From the NCBI GenBank assembly GCA_000717735.1, contig JOBE01000001.1, positions 124,001 to 188,000 on the forward strand: DNA of 64,000 bases. The letters are read 5' to 3'. Within the stretch, counting starts at the first letter, position 1; every line of letters begins with the position of its first letter. This document shows, piece by piece, positions 53,040 through 60,759 of the stretch. Position numbers and translations under genes: made by a program. Source of the stretch: Streptomyces griseoluteus (GTDB taxonomy: Bacteria; Actinomycetota; Actinomycetes; Streptomycetales; Streptomycetaceae). The notes below the pieces were generated by a model. The model did not search any database. It was not told the DNA's origin and saw only the letters and a program-made list of their open reading frames with translations.

Positions 53040-53453
53040 TCAAGCGTGCGCGGGCTCGTCCAGGACGGCGAAGCCGTCCAGTTCCACCCTGGCCTGCTCG
53101 TCCCAGAGCCGTACGACTCCGATGACGGCCATCGCCGGGTAGTCACGGCCGGCCAACCGGCGCCAGATCCGGCCGAGTTCATGGGCGTGGGCGCGGTAGT
53201 CGTCGACGTCGGTGGTGTAGACGGTGACGCGCGCGAGGTCGGCGGGGGTGCCGCCGGCGTGACGGAGTGCGGTGAGCAGATTGCCGAGGGCGGTGGTGAA
53301 CTGCTCGGTCAGGGTGTCCCCGACGACGGTGCCCTCGGAGTCGAGCGCGGTCTGTCCCGCGAGGAAGACGAACCGGCTGCCGGTGGCGGTCACGGCGTGC
53401 GAGAAGCCGGTGGGCGGGGAGAGTTCGGCGGGGTTGTGCCGGTGCAGGCTCAT
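53040..53453 (-). CDS. RidA/YjgF/UK114-family protein
   Basis: A 137-residue protein with the RidA fold signature: FVFLAGQTALDSEGTVVG at the start, then QFTTALGNLLTALRHAGGTP and VTVYTTDVDDYRAH, ending ARVELDGFAVL. The conserved Arg that binds substrate carboxylates in true RidA is not obvious, so it may belong to a pathway-specific subgroup. Such members deaminate imine or hydrolyse enamine intermediates in aromatic amine degradation. Its start overlaps the acyl-CoA dehydrogenase stop by four bases, with GGAGGAG upstream. Confidence 0.88.
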   Translation of the reverse strand: MSLHRHNPAELSPPTGFSHAVTATGSRFVFLAGQTALDSEGTVVGDTLTEQFTTALGNLLTALRHAGGTPADLARVTVYTTDVDDYRAHAHELGRIWRRLAGRDYPAMAVIGVVRLWDEQARVELDGFAVLDEPAHA

Positions 53454-54700
53454 GGGGTCGGCTCCTCCGCGTGTGAGGTCGTGTCGCGGCCGTCGCCCGG
53501 TGACGGCTCCTCCTCGCATGGTGCGCCTTCCGGTGCCCTTCCACTGCGGTGGGACGCGTACAGCTCCTTGGCGATGATCGTGCGCTGGACCTCGGTGGCT
53601 CCCTCGTAGATCCGGGGCGCGCGGACCTCGCGGTAGAGGTGTTCCAGGAGGTGGCCGCGTTGCAGGGCGCGGGCGCCGTGGAGTTGGACGGCGGAGTCGA
53701 CGACGTACTGGGCGGTCTCGGTGGCGAGCAGCTTGGCCATGGCGGAGCGCCGGGGCACGTCGGTGTCGGCGGGGTCGGCGGTGCCGGCGGTGTTGCGGGA
53801 GTTTCCCTCGTCGTACGCGGTGGCCGCCGCGTACACGAGGAGGCGGGCGGCCTCCGTACGGGTCGCCATCTCGGCGATCCGGTGCGCGACGGCCTGGAGG
53901 TCGGCGAGCCGGCCGCCGAAGGCGGGCCTCGCCGCGGTGTGGGCGAGGGCGGCGTCCAGGGCGGCCTGGGCCATGCCGACGGCGAAGGCCCCGACGCTGG
54001 GCCGGAAGAGGTTGAGGGTGTGCATGGCGACCCGGAAGCCCCGGTCGGGTTCGCCGAGCAGGTCCTCGGGGCCGACGGGGACGCCGTCGAAGGTGAGGGT
54101 GCCGAGGGCGTGGGGGGACAGCATGTCGAGGGGTTCGCCGCCAAGGCCCGGACGGTCGGCGGGGACGAGGAAGGCGGTGACGCCCCGGGCGCCCGCGCCG
54201 CGGGTGGTGCGGGCGAAGACGGTGGCGAAGTCGGCCTCGGGCGCGTTGGAGATCCACTGCTTCTCGCCGTGCAGGCGCCAGCCGCCGCGTCCGTCGGGGA
54301 CGGCGTCGAGGGCGAGGGCCGCGGCGTCGGAGCCGGCGCCGGGTTCGGTGAGCGCGAAGGCGGCGACGGCCCGTCCGGCGGTGGCCTCGGGGAGCCAGCG
54401 GGCGCGCTGCGCGGGGCTGCCGAAGGCGGCGACGGGGTGGGTGCCGAGGCCTTGGAGGGCGAGGGCGGTCTCCGCCTCGGTGCAGACCTGGGCGAGGGAC
54501 TCACGCAGCAGGCAGAGGTCGAGGGCCCCGGCGTCGAAGAGCCGGGCGAGCAGGCCGAGCTCACCGAGTGCGGCGACGAGGGGGCGGTTGACCCGGCCGG
54601 GCTCGCCCTTCTCCGCGAGGGGCTTCAGGCGTTCGGCGGCGAGGGCGCGGAGCTCCGCGCACCAGGTGATCTGTTCCGGATCGAGCGAGAATGCGGGCAT
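53450..54700 (-). CDS. Acyl-CoA dehydrogenase
   Basis: A 416-residue flavoprotein. FAD/substrate motifs: AFALTEPGAGSDAAAL, the HGEKQWISNAPEAD loop, and the C-terminal GARALQRGHLLEHLYREVRA then IYEGATEVQRTII. Members oxidise acyl-CoA to enoyl-CoA. In this cluster it probably acts on a ring-reduced or ring-opened CoA intermediate of aromatic degradation. A Glu/Pro-rich tail of about 30 residues is unusual. It is transcribed divergently from the CoA ligase; the shared region holds the TGACTGTCGTCA operator. Confidence 0.9.
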   Translation of the reverse strand: MPAFSLDPEQITWCAELRALAAERLKPLAEKGEPGRVNRPLVAALGELGLLARLFDAGALDLCLLRESLAQVCTEAETALALQGLGTHPVAAFGSPAQRARWLPEATAGRAVAAFALTEPGAGSDAAALALDAVPDGRGGWRLHGEKQWISNAPEADFATVFARTTRGAGARGVTAFLVPADRPGLGGEPLDMLSPHALGTLTFDGVPVGPEDLLGEPDRGFRVAMHTLNLFRPSVGAFAVGMAQAALDAALAHTAARPAFGGRLADLQAVAHRIAEMATRTEAARLLVYAAATAYDEGNSRNTAGTADPADTDVPRRSAMAKLLATETAQYVVDSAVQLHGARALQRGHLLEHLYREVRAPRIYEGATEVQRTIIAKELYASHRSGRAPEGAPCEEEPSPGDGRDTTSHAEEPTP

Positions 54701-54720
54701 GTGGGCCCTCTCTGACGCCC

Positions 54721-54804
54721 TCGGGCGTCGTCGTCCCTGCGCGGTCGGGTGTCGTCGTCCGTGCGCGGCCGGGCGTCGTCCCCGCGCGGCCGGGCGTGCG
54801 CGCC
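54721..54804. repeat. GC-rich tandem repeat in the acyl-CoA dehydrogenase / ligase intergenic region
   Basis: Two 24-bp units (start TCGGGCGTCGTCGTCC), one 21-bp unit and a partial fourth, diverging slightly. It lies in the 5' leader of the minus-strand unit and could influence that transcript; it may equally be neutral. Confidence 0.6.
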
Positions 54805-54884
54805 CTGAACCCGCCGGGGGGCTGCGTCACGACGCCGCCCCGCGCCTTCCTCGGGGCGCTCCCGGGCACCCTTGTCGCGAACCG

Positions 54885-54912
54885 TTGACTGTCGTCACCA
54901 ACACGATACGCT
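54885..54912 (+). promoter_or_regulatory. Promoter with shared operator, CoA ligase gene
   Basis: A -35-like TTGACT (54885-54890) and -10-like TACGCT (54907-54912) are 16 bp apart. The -35 overlaps the inverted repeat TGAC-TGTC-GTCA (54886-54897). The same TGACTGTCGTCAC, followed a few bases later by CGATACGC, occurs upstream of the enoyl-CoA hydratase gene at 60634. The PaaX protein encoded next to the ligase is the likeliest binder. Confidence 0.6.
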
Positions 54913-54955
54913 CGTGGAGCGACGGGCGACCCCACCTCGACAGGGGGACGGACTC

Positions 54956-56593
54956 ATGGAGCTGACACCCTCGGCCCACCTCGACACCTTCGCCCGCGAC
55001 CGGCTGCCGCCGCCGGACCGGTGGCCCCGCCTCCTCTTCGACCTCCCCGAGCTCGCCTATCCCGAACGGCTCAACTGCGGGGCCGAGCTCCTCGACCGCA
55101 CGGTGGAGCGGTTCGGCCCCGACCGGCCCGCCTTCCACGACGGCGAGGGCGGTGTCTGGAGCTACGGCGAACTCCAGGACCGGGTCGACCGCATCGCCCA
55201 CGTCCTCACCTCCGACCTGCGGGTCCTGCCCGGCAACCGGGTCCTCCTTCGCGGCCCCACCACCCCCTGGCTCGCCGCCTGCTGGCTCGCCGTGATGAAG
55301 GCCGGCGCCATCGCCGTCACCGTCCTCGCCCAGCAGCGCGCCCCCGAGCTCGCCGTCATGGCGGAGGCGGCCCGCTGCAGCCACGCCCTCTGCGACGCCC
55401 ACGCCGTCGACGAGCTCCTCGCGGCCCGGATCCCGGGACTCCGCGTCACCCCCTTCGGCGGGGAGGGACCGGACGACCTCCTCGCCCTCGCCGCCCGCCA
55501 CCCCGGCCCGTACCCGGCGGTGGCGACGGCCGCCGACGACGTCGCCCTGATCGCCTTCACCTCCGGCACGACCGGGCAGCCCAAGGGCTGTGTCCACTTC
55601 CACCGGGACGTCCTGGCCGTCGCCGACACCTTCTCCGCGCACGTCCTGCGCCCGCTGCCCGACGACGTCTTCGCCGGCTCGCCGCCCCTCGCCTTCACCT
55701 TCGGACTCGGCGGACTCGTCGTCTTCCCGCTGCGGGCCGGGGCGAGCGCGGTCCTGCTCGAACAGGCCGGGCCCAAGCAGCTGCTCGCGGCGATCGAGCG
55801 GCACCGGGTGTCGGTGCTCTTCACCGCCCCCACGGCCTACCGGGTCATGCTCGCCGAGATGACCGAGGGCACCGCCCCGGACCTGGGTTCCCTGCGCCGC
55901 TGCGTCTCCGCGGGCGAGAACCTGCCGGAAGCGACCTGGAAGGCCTGGTACGCACGCACCGGCCTGCGCCTGATCAACGGCATCGGGGCGACCGAACTGC
56001 TGCACATCTTCATCTCCGCCGCCGACGGCGACATCCGCCCCGGCACCACCGGGCGCCCCGTGCCCGGCTGGCAGGCCAGGATCGTGGACCGCGAAGGCCG
56101 GGCGGTCCCGGACGGCGAGGAGGGGCTGCTCGCGGTGCGCGGCCCGGTGGGCTGCCGCTATCTGGCCGACCCCCGCCAGGCCGAGTACGTACGCGAGGGC
56201 TGGAACGTCACGGGCGACACGTACGTCCGCGAGCCCGACGGCTGGTTCCGCTACGTCTCACGCGCCGACGACATGATCATCTCGGCGGGGTACAACATCG
56301 CGGGCCCCCAGGTCGAGGAGGTGCTCCTCGACCACCCCGACGTGGTGGAGACGGCGGTGGTCGGCCGCCCTGACGAGCTGCGCGGCCAGGTCGTCGTCGC
56401 GTACACGGTGGTACGGGACGGGGTGCCGCGCGACGCGAGCACCGCCGCCGCGCTGCGGGCCTTCGTCCGCGCCCGCCTCGCCCCGTACAAGTCGCCCCGG
56501 GAGATCGTCTTCCTGGACGCGCTGCCGCGCACGGCGACCGGCAAGCTCCAGCGCTTCCGGCTGCGGGACGACCCCTCCGGGCGCCCGGCATGA
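54956..56593 (+). CDS. Aryl-CoA ligase (benzoate/2-aminobenzoate-CoA ligase type)
   Basis: A 545-residue adenylate-forming enzyme that should activate an aromatic acid with ATP and CoA. Motifs: P-loop AFTSGTTGQPKG, INGIGATELLHIFIS in the A5 region, GDTYVREPDGWFRYVSRADD (A7), and the catalytic lysine near the end in PRTATGKLQR. The GATELLHIF signature and N-terminal LNCGAELLDR resemble benzoate and 2-aminobenzoate ligases rather than acetate or fatty-acid ligases. GGGGG precedes the ATG. It forms an operon with the PaaX regulator. Confidence 0.88.
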   Translation: MELTPSAHLDTFARDRLPPPDRWPRLLFDLPELAYPERLNCGAELLDRTVERFGPDRPAFHDGEGGVWSYGELQDRVDRIAHVLTSDLRVLPGNRVLLRGPTTPWLAACWLAVMKAGAIAVTVLAQQRAPELAVMAEAARCSHALCDAHAVDELLAARIPGLRVTPFGGEGPDDLLALAARHPGPYPAVATAADDVALIAFTSGTTGQPKGCVHFHRDVLAVADTFSAHVLRPLPDDVFAGSPPLAFTFGLGGLVVFPLRAGASAVLLEQAGPKQLLAAIERHRVSVLFTAPTAYRVMLAEMTEGTAPDLGSLRRCVSAGENLPEATWKAWYARTGLRLINGIGATELLHIFISAADGDIRPGTTGRPVPGWQARIVDREGRAVPDGEEGLLAVRGPVGCRYLADPRQAEYVREGWNVTGDTYVREPDGWFRYVSRADDMIISAGYNIAGPQVEEVLLDHPDVVETAVVGRPDELRGQVVVAYTVVRDGVPRDASTAAALRAFVRARLAPYKSPREIVFLDALPRTATGKLQRFRLRDDPSGRPA

Positions 56594-56622
56594 TCCGCAA
56601 GACAAGGCCCTAAAGTGATCAC

Positions 56623-57459
56623 GTGGCCGAGCAGCACACTCCCCGATCCCTGATCGTCTCCCTCTACGGCGCCTACGGCCGTGCGCCCGACGGGTCGCCG
56701 GTGCCCGTGGCCGCGCTCGTACGGCTGCTCGCGGTGCTCGGCGTGGACGCGCCCTCGGTGCGTTCCTCGGTGTCGCGGCTGAAACGGCGCGGGCTCCTGC
56801 TGCCGCGCCGGACGGCGGACGGCGCCGCCGGGTACGCCCTCTCGGAGGACGCCCGCCGGCTCCTGGAGGACGGCGACCGCCGCATCTACGCCCGTACCGA
56901 GCCGAAGCTGTCCGAGGGCTGGGTCCTCGCCGTCTTCTCCGTCCCCGAGGCCGAGCGGCACAAGCGGCACCTGCTGCGCTCCCGGCTCGCCCGGCTCGGC
57001 TTCGGCACGGCGGCGCCCGGCGTCTGGATCGCGCCCGCACGGCTCTACGAGGAGACCCGGCACGCCCTGGAGCGCCTGGAGCTCTCCCCTTACGTGGACC
57101 TCTTCAGGGGCGACCACCTGGGGTACACGGCGACGGTGGGGGCGGTGGCCCGCTGGTGGGACCTGGGGGCCATCGCCGCGCTCCACGAGGAGTTCCTCGC
57201 GGCCCACGAGCCGGTACTGCGCGCCTGGACCTCACGGTCGGAGACCGGGGAGACAGGGGACGCGGGGGACGCCTACCGGGACTACCTCCTCGCCCTGGAC
57301 TCCTGGCGGCGGCTTCCGTACGCGGACCCGGTGCTCCCCGCGGAACTGCTTCCCGACGACTGGCCGGGCCGCCGCTCGGCGGAGGTCTTCACGGCCCTGC
57401 ACGAGCTGCTGCGGGACCGGGGCGCGGAGTTCGTCCGCCCGTTCCTGTCCGAGCATTAG
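56623..57459 (+). CDS. PaaX-family transcriptional repressor
   Basis: A 278-residue regulator. The N-terminal winged helix (RSLIVSLYGAYGR, VRSSVSRLKRRGLLLPRR) is followed by the PaaX central domain (RIYARTEPKLSEGWVLAVF, then LGFGTAAPGVWIAPA) and a C-terminal helical region (YRDYLLALDSWRRLPYADP). PaaX proteins repress aryl-CoA catabolic genes and are released by the CoA thioester, here plausibly the ligase product. Its GTG start is 29 bp after the ligase stop, with a weak ribosome-binding site. Confidence 0.9.
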   Translation: MAEQHTPRSLIVSLYGAYGRAPDGSPVPVAALVRLLAVLGVDAPSVRSSVSRLKRRGLLLPRRTADGAAGYALSEDARRLLEDGDRRIYARTEPKLSEGWVLAVFSVPEAERHKRHLLRSRLARLGFGTAAPGVWIAPARLYEETRHALERLELSPYVDLFRGDHLGYTATVGAVARWWDLGAIAALHEEFLAAHEPVLRAWTSRSETGETGDAGDAYRDYLLALDSWRRLPYADPVLPAELLPDDWPGRRSAEVFTALHELLRDRGAEFVRPFLSEH

Positions 57460-57480
57460 GACCTGATCCGAAGGAAAGGC
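57457..57480. repeat. Possible relic of the miniature element's end
   Basis: Starting at the TAG stop of the PaaX gene, GACCTGATCCGAAGGAAAGG shares CCTGATCCGAA with the ends of the repeat at 13036-13230 and 63900-64000. Only one end-like sequence is present, in the opposite polarity, so this may be chance. Confidence 0.25.
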
Positions 57481-57500
57481 GCCGGCGCCGTACAGGGCCG

Positions 57501-59759
57501 CTACTCGCGGCGGCCGGTCGGGGGGCGGCGGCTGCCCGCGCGGTACGGGGCCGGCCAGGGGGCGGCGGGGCCGCGGTAGTCCTGTTCGGCCGCCGCGTGC
57601 AGGGTCCAGTGCGGGTCGTAGAGGTGGGGGCGGGCGAGTGCGCAGAGGTCGGCGCGGCCCGCCAGGAGCAGGGAGTTGACGTCGTCCCAGGAGGAGATCG
57701 CGCCGACCGCGATCACCGGGACCCCCAGTTCGTTGCGGATGCGGTCGGCGTACGGGGTCTGGTACGAGCGGCCGTAGGCGGGGGTCTCCTCGGGGACGAC
57801 CTGGCCGGTGGAGACGTCGATCGCGTCGGCCCCGTGGTCCGCGAAGGCGCGGGCGATCACGACGGCGTCCTCGGCGCTCGTGCCGCCCTCGGCCCAGTCG
57901 GTGGCGGAGATGCGGACGGTCATGGGGCGGTCGGCCGGCCAGGCCTCCCGTACCGCGTCGAAGACTTCGAGGGGGTAGCGCAGCCGGCCGTCGAGGTCGC
58001 CGCCGTACGCGTCGGTGCGGTGGTTGGTGAGCGGGGAGAGGAAGCCGGAGAGGAGGTAGCCGTGGGCGCAGTGGAGTTCGAGGAGGTCGAACCCGGAGCG
58101 GGCCGCGCGCCGGGCGGCGGCCGTGAACTCCTCGCGTACGGCGGCGAGTCCGGTGCGGTCGAGGGCGTGAGGAGTCTGGTTGACGCCGGGCCTGTACGGG
58201 AGCGGCGAGGCGGCGACCAGCGGCCAGTTGCCCTCGGGGAGCGGCTGGTCGATGCCCTCCCACATGCGCCGGGTGGAGCCCTTGCGGCCGGAGTGCCCGA
58301 GCTGGACGCCAAGCGCGGTGCCGGGTGCCTGGTCGTGGACGAAGGCGGTGATCCTGCGCCACGCGTCGGCCTGTCCGTCGGTCCAGAGGCCGGTGCAGCC
58401 GGGGGTGATGCGGCCTCCGGGGCTCACGCAGACCATCTCGGTCATGACGAGTCCTGCGCCGCCCAGGGCCCTGGAGCCCAGGTGGACGAGGTGGAAGTCG
58501 CCGGGGACGCCGTCCTCGGCGACGTACAGGTCCATGGGTGACACGACGATCCGGTTGCGCAGGGTGAGGCCGCCGAGCCGGAAGGGGGTGAACATGGGCG
58601 GGGTGCCGGGCGGGCAGCCGAAGTCGGCTTCGACGTCTGCGGTGAAGGCGGGGTCGCGGAGCCGCAGGTTGGCGTGGGTGACGCGGCGGCTGCGGGTGAG
58701 GAGGTCGAAGGCGAACCCGCGGGGCGGCCGGTCGACCCGGCCCGCGAGCTCCTCGAACCAGTGGAGGCTGGCGGCGGCGGCGCGCTGGGTGGAGGCGACG
58801 ACGGGGCGGCGCTCGGCCTCGTAGGCGGCCAGGGCCTCCGGGAGGGTGGGGTGGCCGCCGATGGCGCGGGCGAGGGCGAGGGCGTCCTCGACGGCCAGTT
58901 TGGTGCCGGAGCCGATGGAGAAGTGCGCGGTGTGGGCGGCGTCGCCGACGAGGACGGTGGTGCCGTACGACCAGTGCGTGTTGACGACGGTACGGAAAGC
59001 GGTCCAGGCGGAGTTGTTCGCCCGGAGTTCCCGGCCGCCGAGCGCCTCGGCGAAGATCTTCGCGCAGCGGGCGGTGGACTCGGCCTCGTCCAGCTCGGGG
59101 AACCCGGCCGCCCGCCAGACCTCCTCGCGCATCTCGACGATGACGGTGGAGGCGCCGGCCTCGTAGGGGTAGGCGTGCAGCTGCATCACGCCGTGCTCGG
59201 TCTCCGCGGTCTCGAAGCGGAAGGCGTCGAAGGCGAAGTCGGCGGCGAGCCATATGTAGCGGCAGCGATGGGTGGTGATGCGGGGGCCGAAGTGGTCGGC
59301 GTGGGCCTCGCGGGTGCGGCTGTGGACTCCGTCGGCGGCGATGACCAGGCCGTGGTCGGCGGCGAGGGTCTCGGCGGGCGGGGCCTCGGTGCGGAAGCGG
59401 AGCCGTACGCCCAGGTCGGTGCAGCGGGCGTGCAGGATCTCCAGGAGCCGGCGGCGGCCGAGGGCGGCGAAGCCGTGGCCGGTGGAGCGGGTGCGGTGGC
59501 CCCGGTGGACGACGTCGATGTCGTCCCAGCGGACGAGGTCGCGGCTGAGCGCCTCGTACACGACGGGGTCGGCGTCCCGGATGCCGCCGAGGGTCTCGTC
59601 GGAGAGGACGACGCCGAAGCCGAAGGTGTCGGTGGGGGCGTTCCGCTCCCAGACGGTGACCTCGCGGGCGGGGTCGAGCCGTTTGAGCAGGGCGGCGGCG
59701 TAGAGCCCGCCGGGGCCGCCGCCGATGACGGCGATTCTGGACGGGGCGGCGGGGGGCAT
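57501..59759 (-). CDS. Fused flavin monooxygenase/OYE-like reductase (2-aminobenzoyl-CoA or salicylyl-CoA type)
   Basis: A 752-residue two-domain flavoenzyme. Residues 1-380 are an FAD aromatic hydroxylase with GGGPGGLYAA at 13-22 and GDAAHTAHFSIGSG near 283. Residues 385-745 are an Old-Yellow-Enzyme-type FMN reductase (RLGGLTLRNRIVVSPMDLY, LHCAHGYLLSGFLSP, VIAVGAISSWDDV). This fusion is known from the 2-aminobenzoyl-CoA monooxygenase/reductase of anthranilate degraders and from enzymes annotated as salicylyl-CoA 5-hydroxylase. It hydroxylates and then reduces the ring of an aryl-CoA. ATG at 59759 lies two bases after the hydratase stop; 59777 is an alternative. Confidence 0.9.
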   Translation of the reverse strand: MPPAAPSRIAVIGGGPGGLYAAALLKRLDPAREVTVWERNAPTDTFGFGVVLSDETLGGIRDADPVVYEALSRDLVRWDDIDVVHRGHRTRSTGHGFAALGRRRLLEILHARCTDLGVRLRFRTEAPPAETLAADHGLVIAADGVHSRTREAHADHFGPRITTHRCRYIWLAADFAFDAFRFETAETEHGVMQLHAYPYEAGASTVIVEMREEVWRAAGFPELDEAESTARCAKIFAEALGGRELRANNSAWTAFRTVVNTHWSYGTTVLVGDAAHTAHFSIGSGTKLAVEDALALARAIGGHPTLPEALAAYEAERRPVVASTQRAAAASLHWFEELAGRVDRPPRGFAFDLLTRSRRVTHANLRLRDPAFTADVEADFGCPPGTPPMFTPFRLGGLTLRNRIVVSPMDLYVAEDGVPGDFHLVHLGSRALGGAGLVMTEMVCVSPGGRITPGCTGLWTDGQADAWRRITAFVHDQAPGTALGVQLGHSGRKGSTRRMWEGIDQPLPEGNWPLVAASPLPYRPGVNQTPHALDRTGLAAVREEFTAAARRAARSGFDLLELHCAHGYLLSGFLSPLTNHRTDAYGGDLDGRLRYPLEVFDAVREAWPADRPMTVRISATDWAEGGTSAEDAVVIARAFADHGADAIDVSTGQVVPEETPAYGRSYQTPYADRIRNELGVPVIAVGAISSWDDVNSLLLAGRADLCALARPHLYDPHWTLHAAAEQDYRGPAAPWPAPYRAGSRRPPTGRRE

Positions 59760-59761
59760 GG

Positions 59762-60589
59762 TCAGCGGCCCTGCCATTTCGGGGGCCGTTTCTCGGTGAA
59801 GGCGGCGTGGAACTCGGCGTAGTCCGCGCCGTTCATCAGGAGCGCCTGGGTGGCCGCGTCCAGTTCGATCGAGGCGGCGAGCGGCATGTCGAGTTCGGCG
59901 GTGAGCAGGGCCTTGGTCTGGGCGAGGGCGAGGGCGGGGCCGTCGGCGAGACGGCGGGCGAGGGCGCCGGCCCGCTCCGCCGCCCGGCCCTCCTCGGTCA
60001 GCTCGGAGAGCAGGCCGATGCGCTCGGCCTCGGCGGCGTGGACGGGTTCGCCCAGCATGAGGAGCCGGGTGGCGTGGCCGAGTCCGACGACCCTGGGCAG
60101 CAGATAGGCCGCGCCCATGTCGCCGCCGGAGAGGCCGACGCGGGTGAAGAGGAACGCGAAGCGGGTGGTGGGGTCGGCGATCCGGAAGTCGGCGGCGAGG
60201 GCGAGGACGGCTCCGGCGCCCGCGGCGACGCCGTGGAGGGCGGCGACGACCGGGAAGGGGCACTCGCGCAGGGCCCGGACGACCTGGCCGGTCATCCGGT
60301 TGAAGTCGAGGAGCTGGGCGGTGTCGAGGGAGAGGGTGGCGCCGATGATCTCGTCGACGTCACCGCCGGAGCAGAAGCCGCGGCCCTCGCCGTCGAGGAC
60401 GAGGGCGCGGACGGAGCGCTCGCGGGAGAGCTCGGCGAGGAGGTCCCGCAGGTCGGCGTAGGCGCCGAAGGTGAGGGCGTTGAGTTTCGCGGGGCGGGCG
60501 AGGGTGACGGTGGCGACGCCCCGGTCGATGTCGAGGCGCAGGTGCCGCCAGTCCGCGGTGCGGGGCGTGGAGCCGGTGAACGGACTCAT
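59762..60589 (-). CDS. Enoyl-CoA hydratase/isomerase family protein
   Basis: A 275-residue crotonase-fold enzyme. The oxyanion-hole segments are GEGRGFCSGGDVDEI and GVAAGAGAVLALAADFRIA. The acidic residue position follows in VGLSGGDMGAAYLLPRVVG. The C-terminus FHAAFTEKRPPKWQGR is typical of hydratases in aromatic-acid clusters. It is the first gene of the minus-strand unit with the fused monooxygenase and likely hydrates or cleaves a ring intermediate. GGAGG lies before the ATG, and the TGACTGTCGTCA operator is 45 bp upstream. Confidence 0.9.
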   Translation of the reverse strand: MSPFTGSTPRTADWRHLRLDIDRGVATVTLARPAKLNALTFGAYADLRDLLAELSRERSVRALVLDGEGRGFCSGGDVDEIIGATLSLDTAQLLDFNRMTGQVVRALRECPFPVVAALHGVAAGAGAVLALAADFRIADPTTRFAFLFTRVGLSGGDMGAAYLLPRVVGLGHATRLLMLGEPVHAAEAERIGLLSELTEEGRAAERAGALARRLADGPALALAQTKALLTAELDMPLAASIELDAATQALLMNGADYAEFHAAFTEKRPPKWQGR

Positions 60590-60632
60590 CCGGAAGGGCC
60601 TCCTTCCTCCGCTCGGAGGGTATCACCGAACT

Positions 60633-60646
60633 GTGACTGTCGTCAC
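60633..60646. promoter_or_regulatory. Shared operator upstream of the enoyl-CoA hydratase gene
   Basis: GTGAC-TGTC-GTCAC, an inverted repeat identical over 13 bases to the one at the CoA-ligase promoter, and likewise followed by CGATACGC. It lies 44-57 bp before the hydratase start on the minus strand, an ordinary operator position. Confidence 0.6.
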
Positions 60647-60689
60647 GAGTACGCGATACGCGGATGCTCCGAAGGGGACGATCACGCAG

Positions 60690-60730
60690 AAGGGCCCCGA
60701 CCCTGCCGAGGCATGTGGGTCGGGGCCCTT
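60690..60730. terminator. Terminator after the LAxTG protein gene
   Basis: A 14-bp outer stem (60690-60703 with 60717-60730) and a small inner stem (TGCC/GGCA), 30 bp past the stop of the minus-strand surface-protein gene. Confidence 0.85.
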
Positions 60731-60759
60731 CCGTAGGAGGCGCGTACGGCCTGTGTCGG

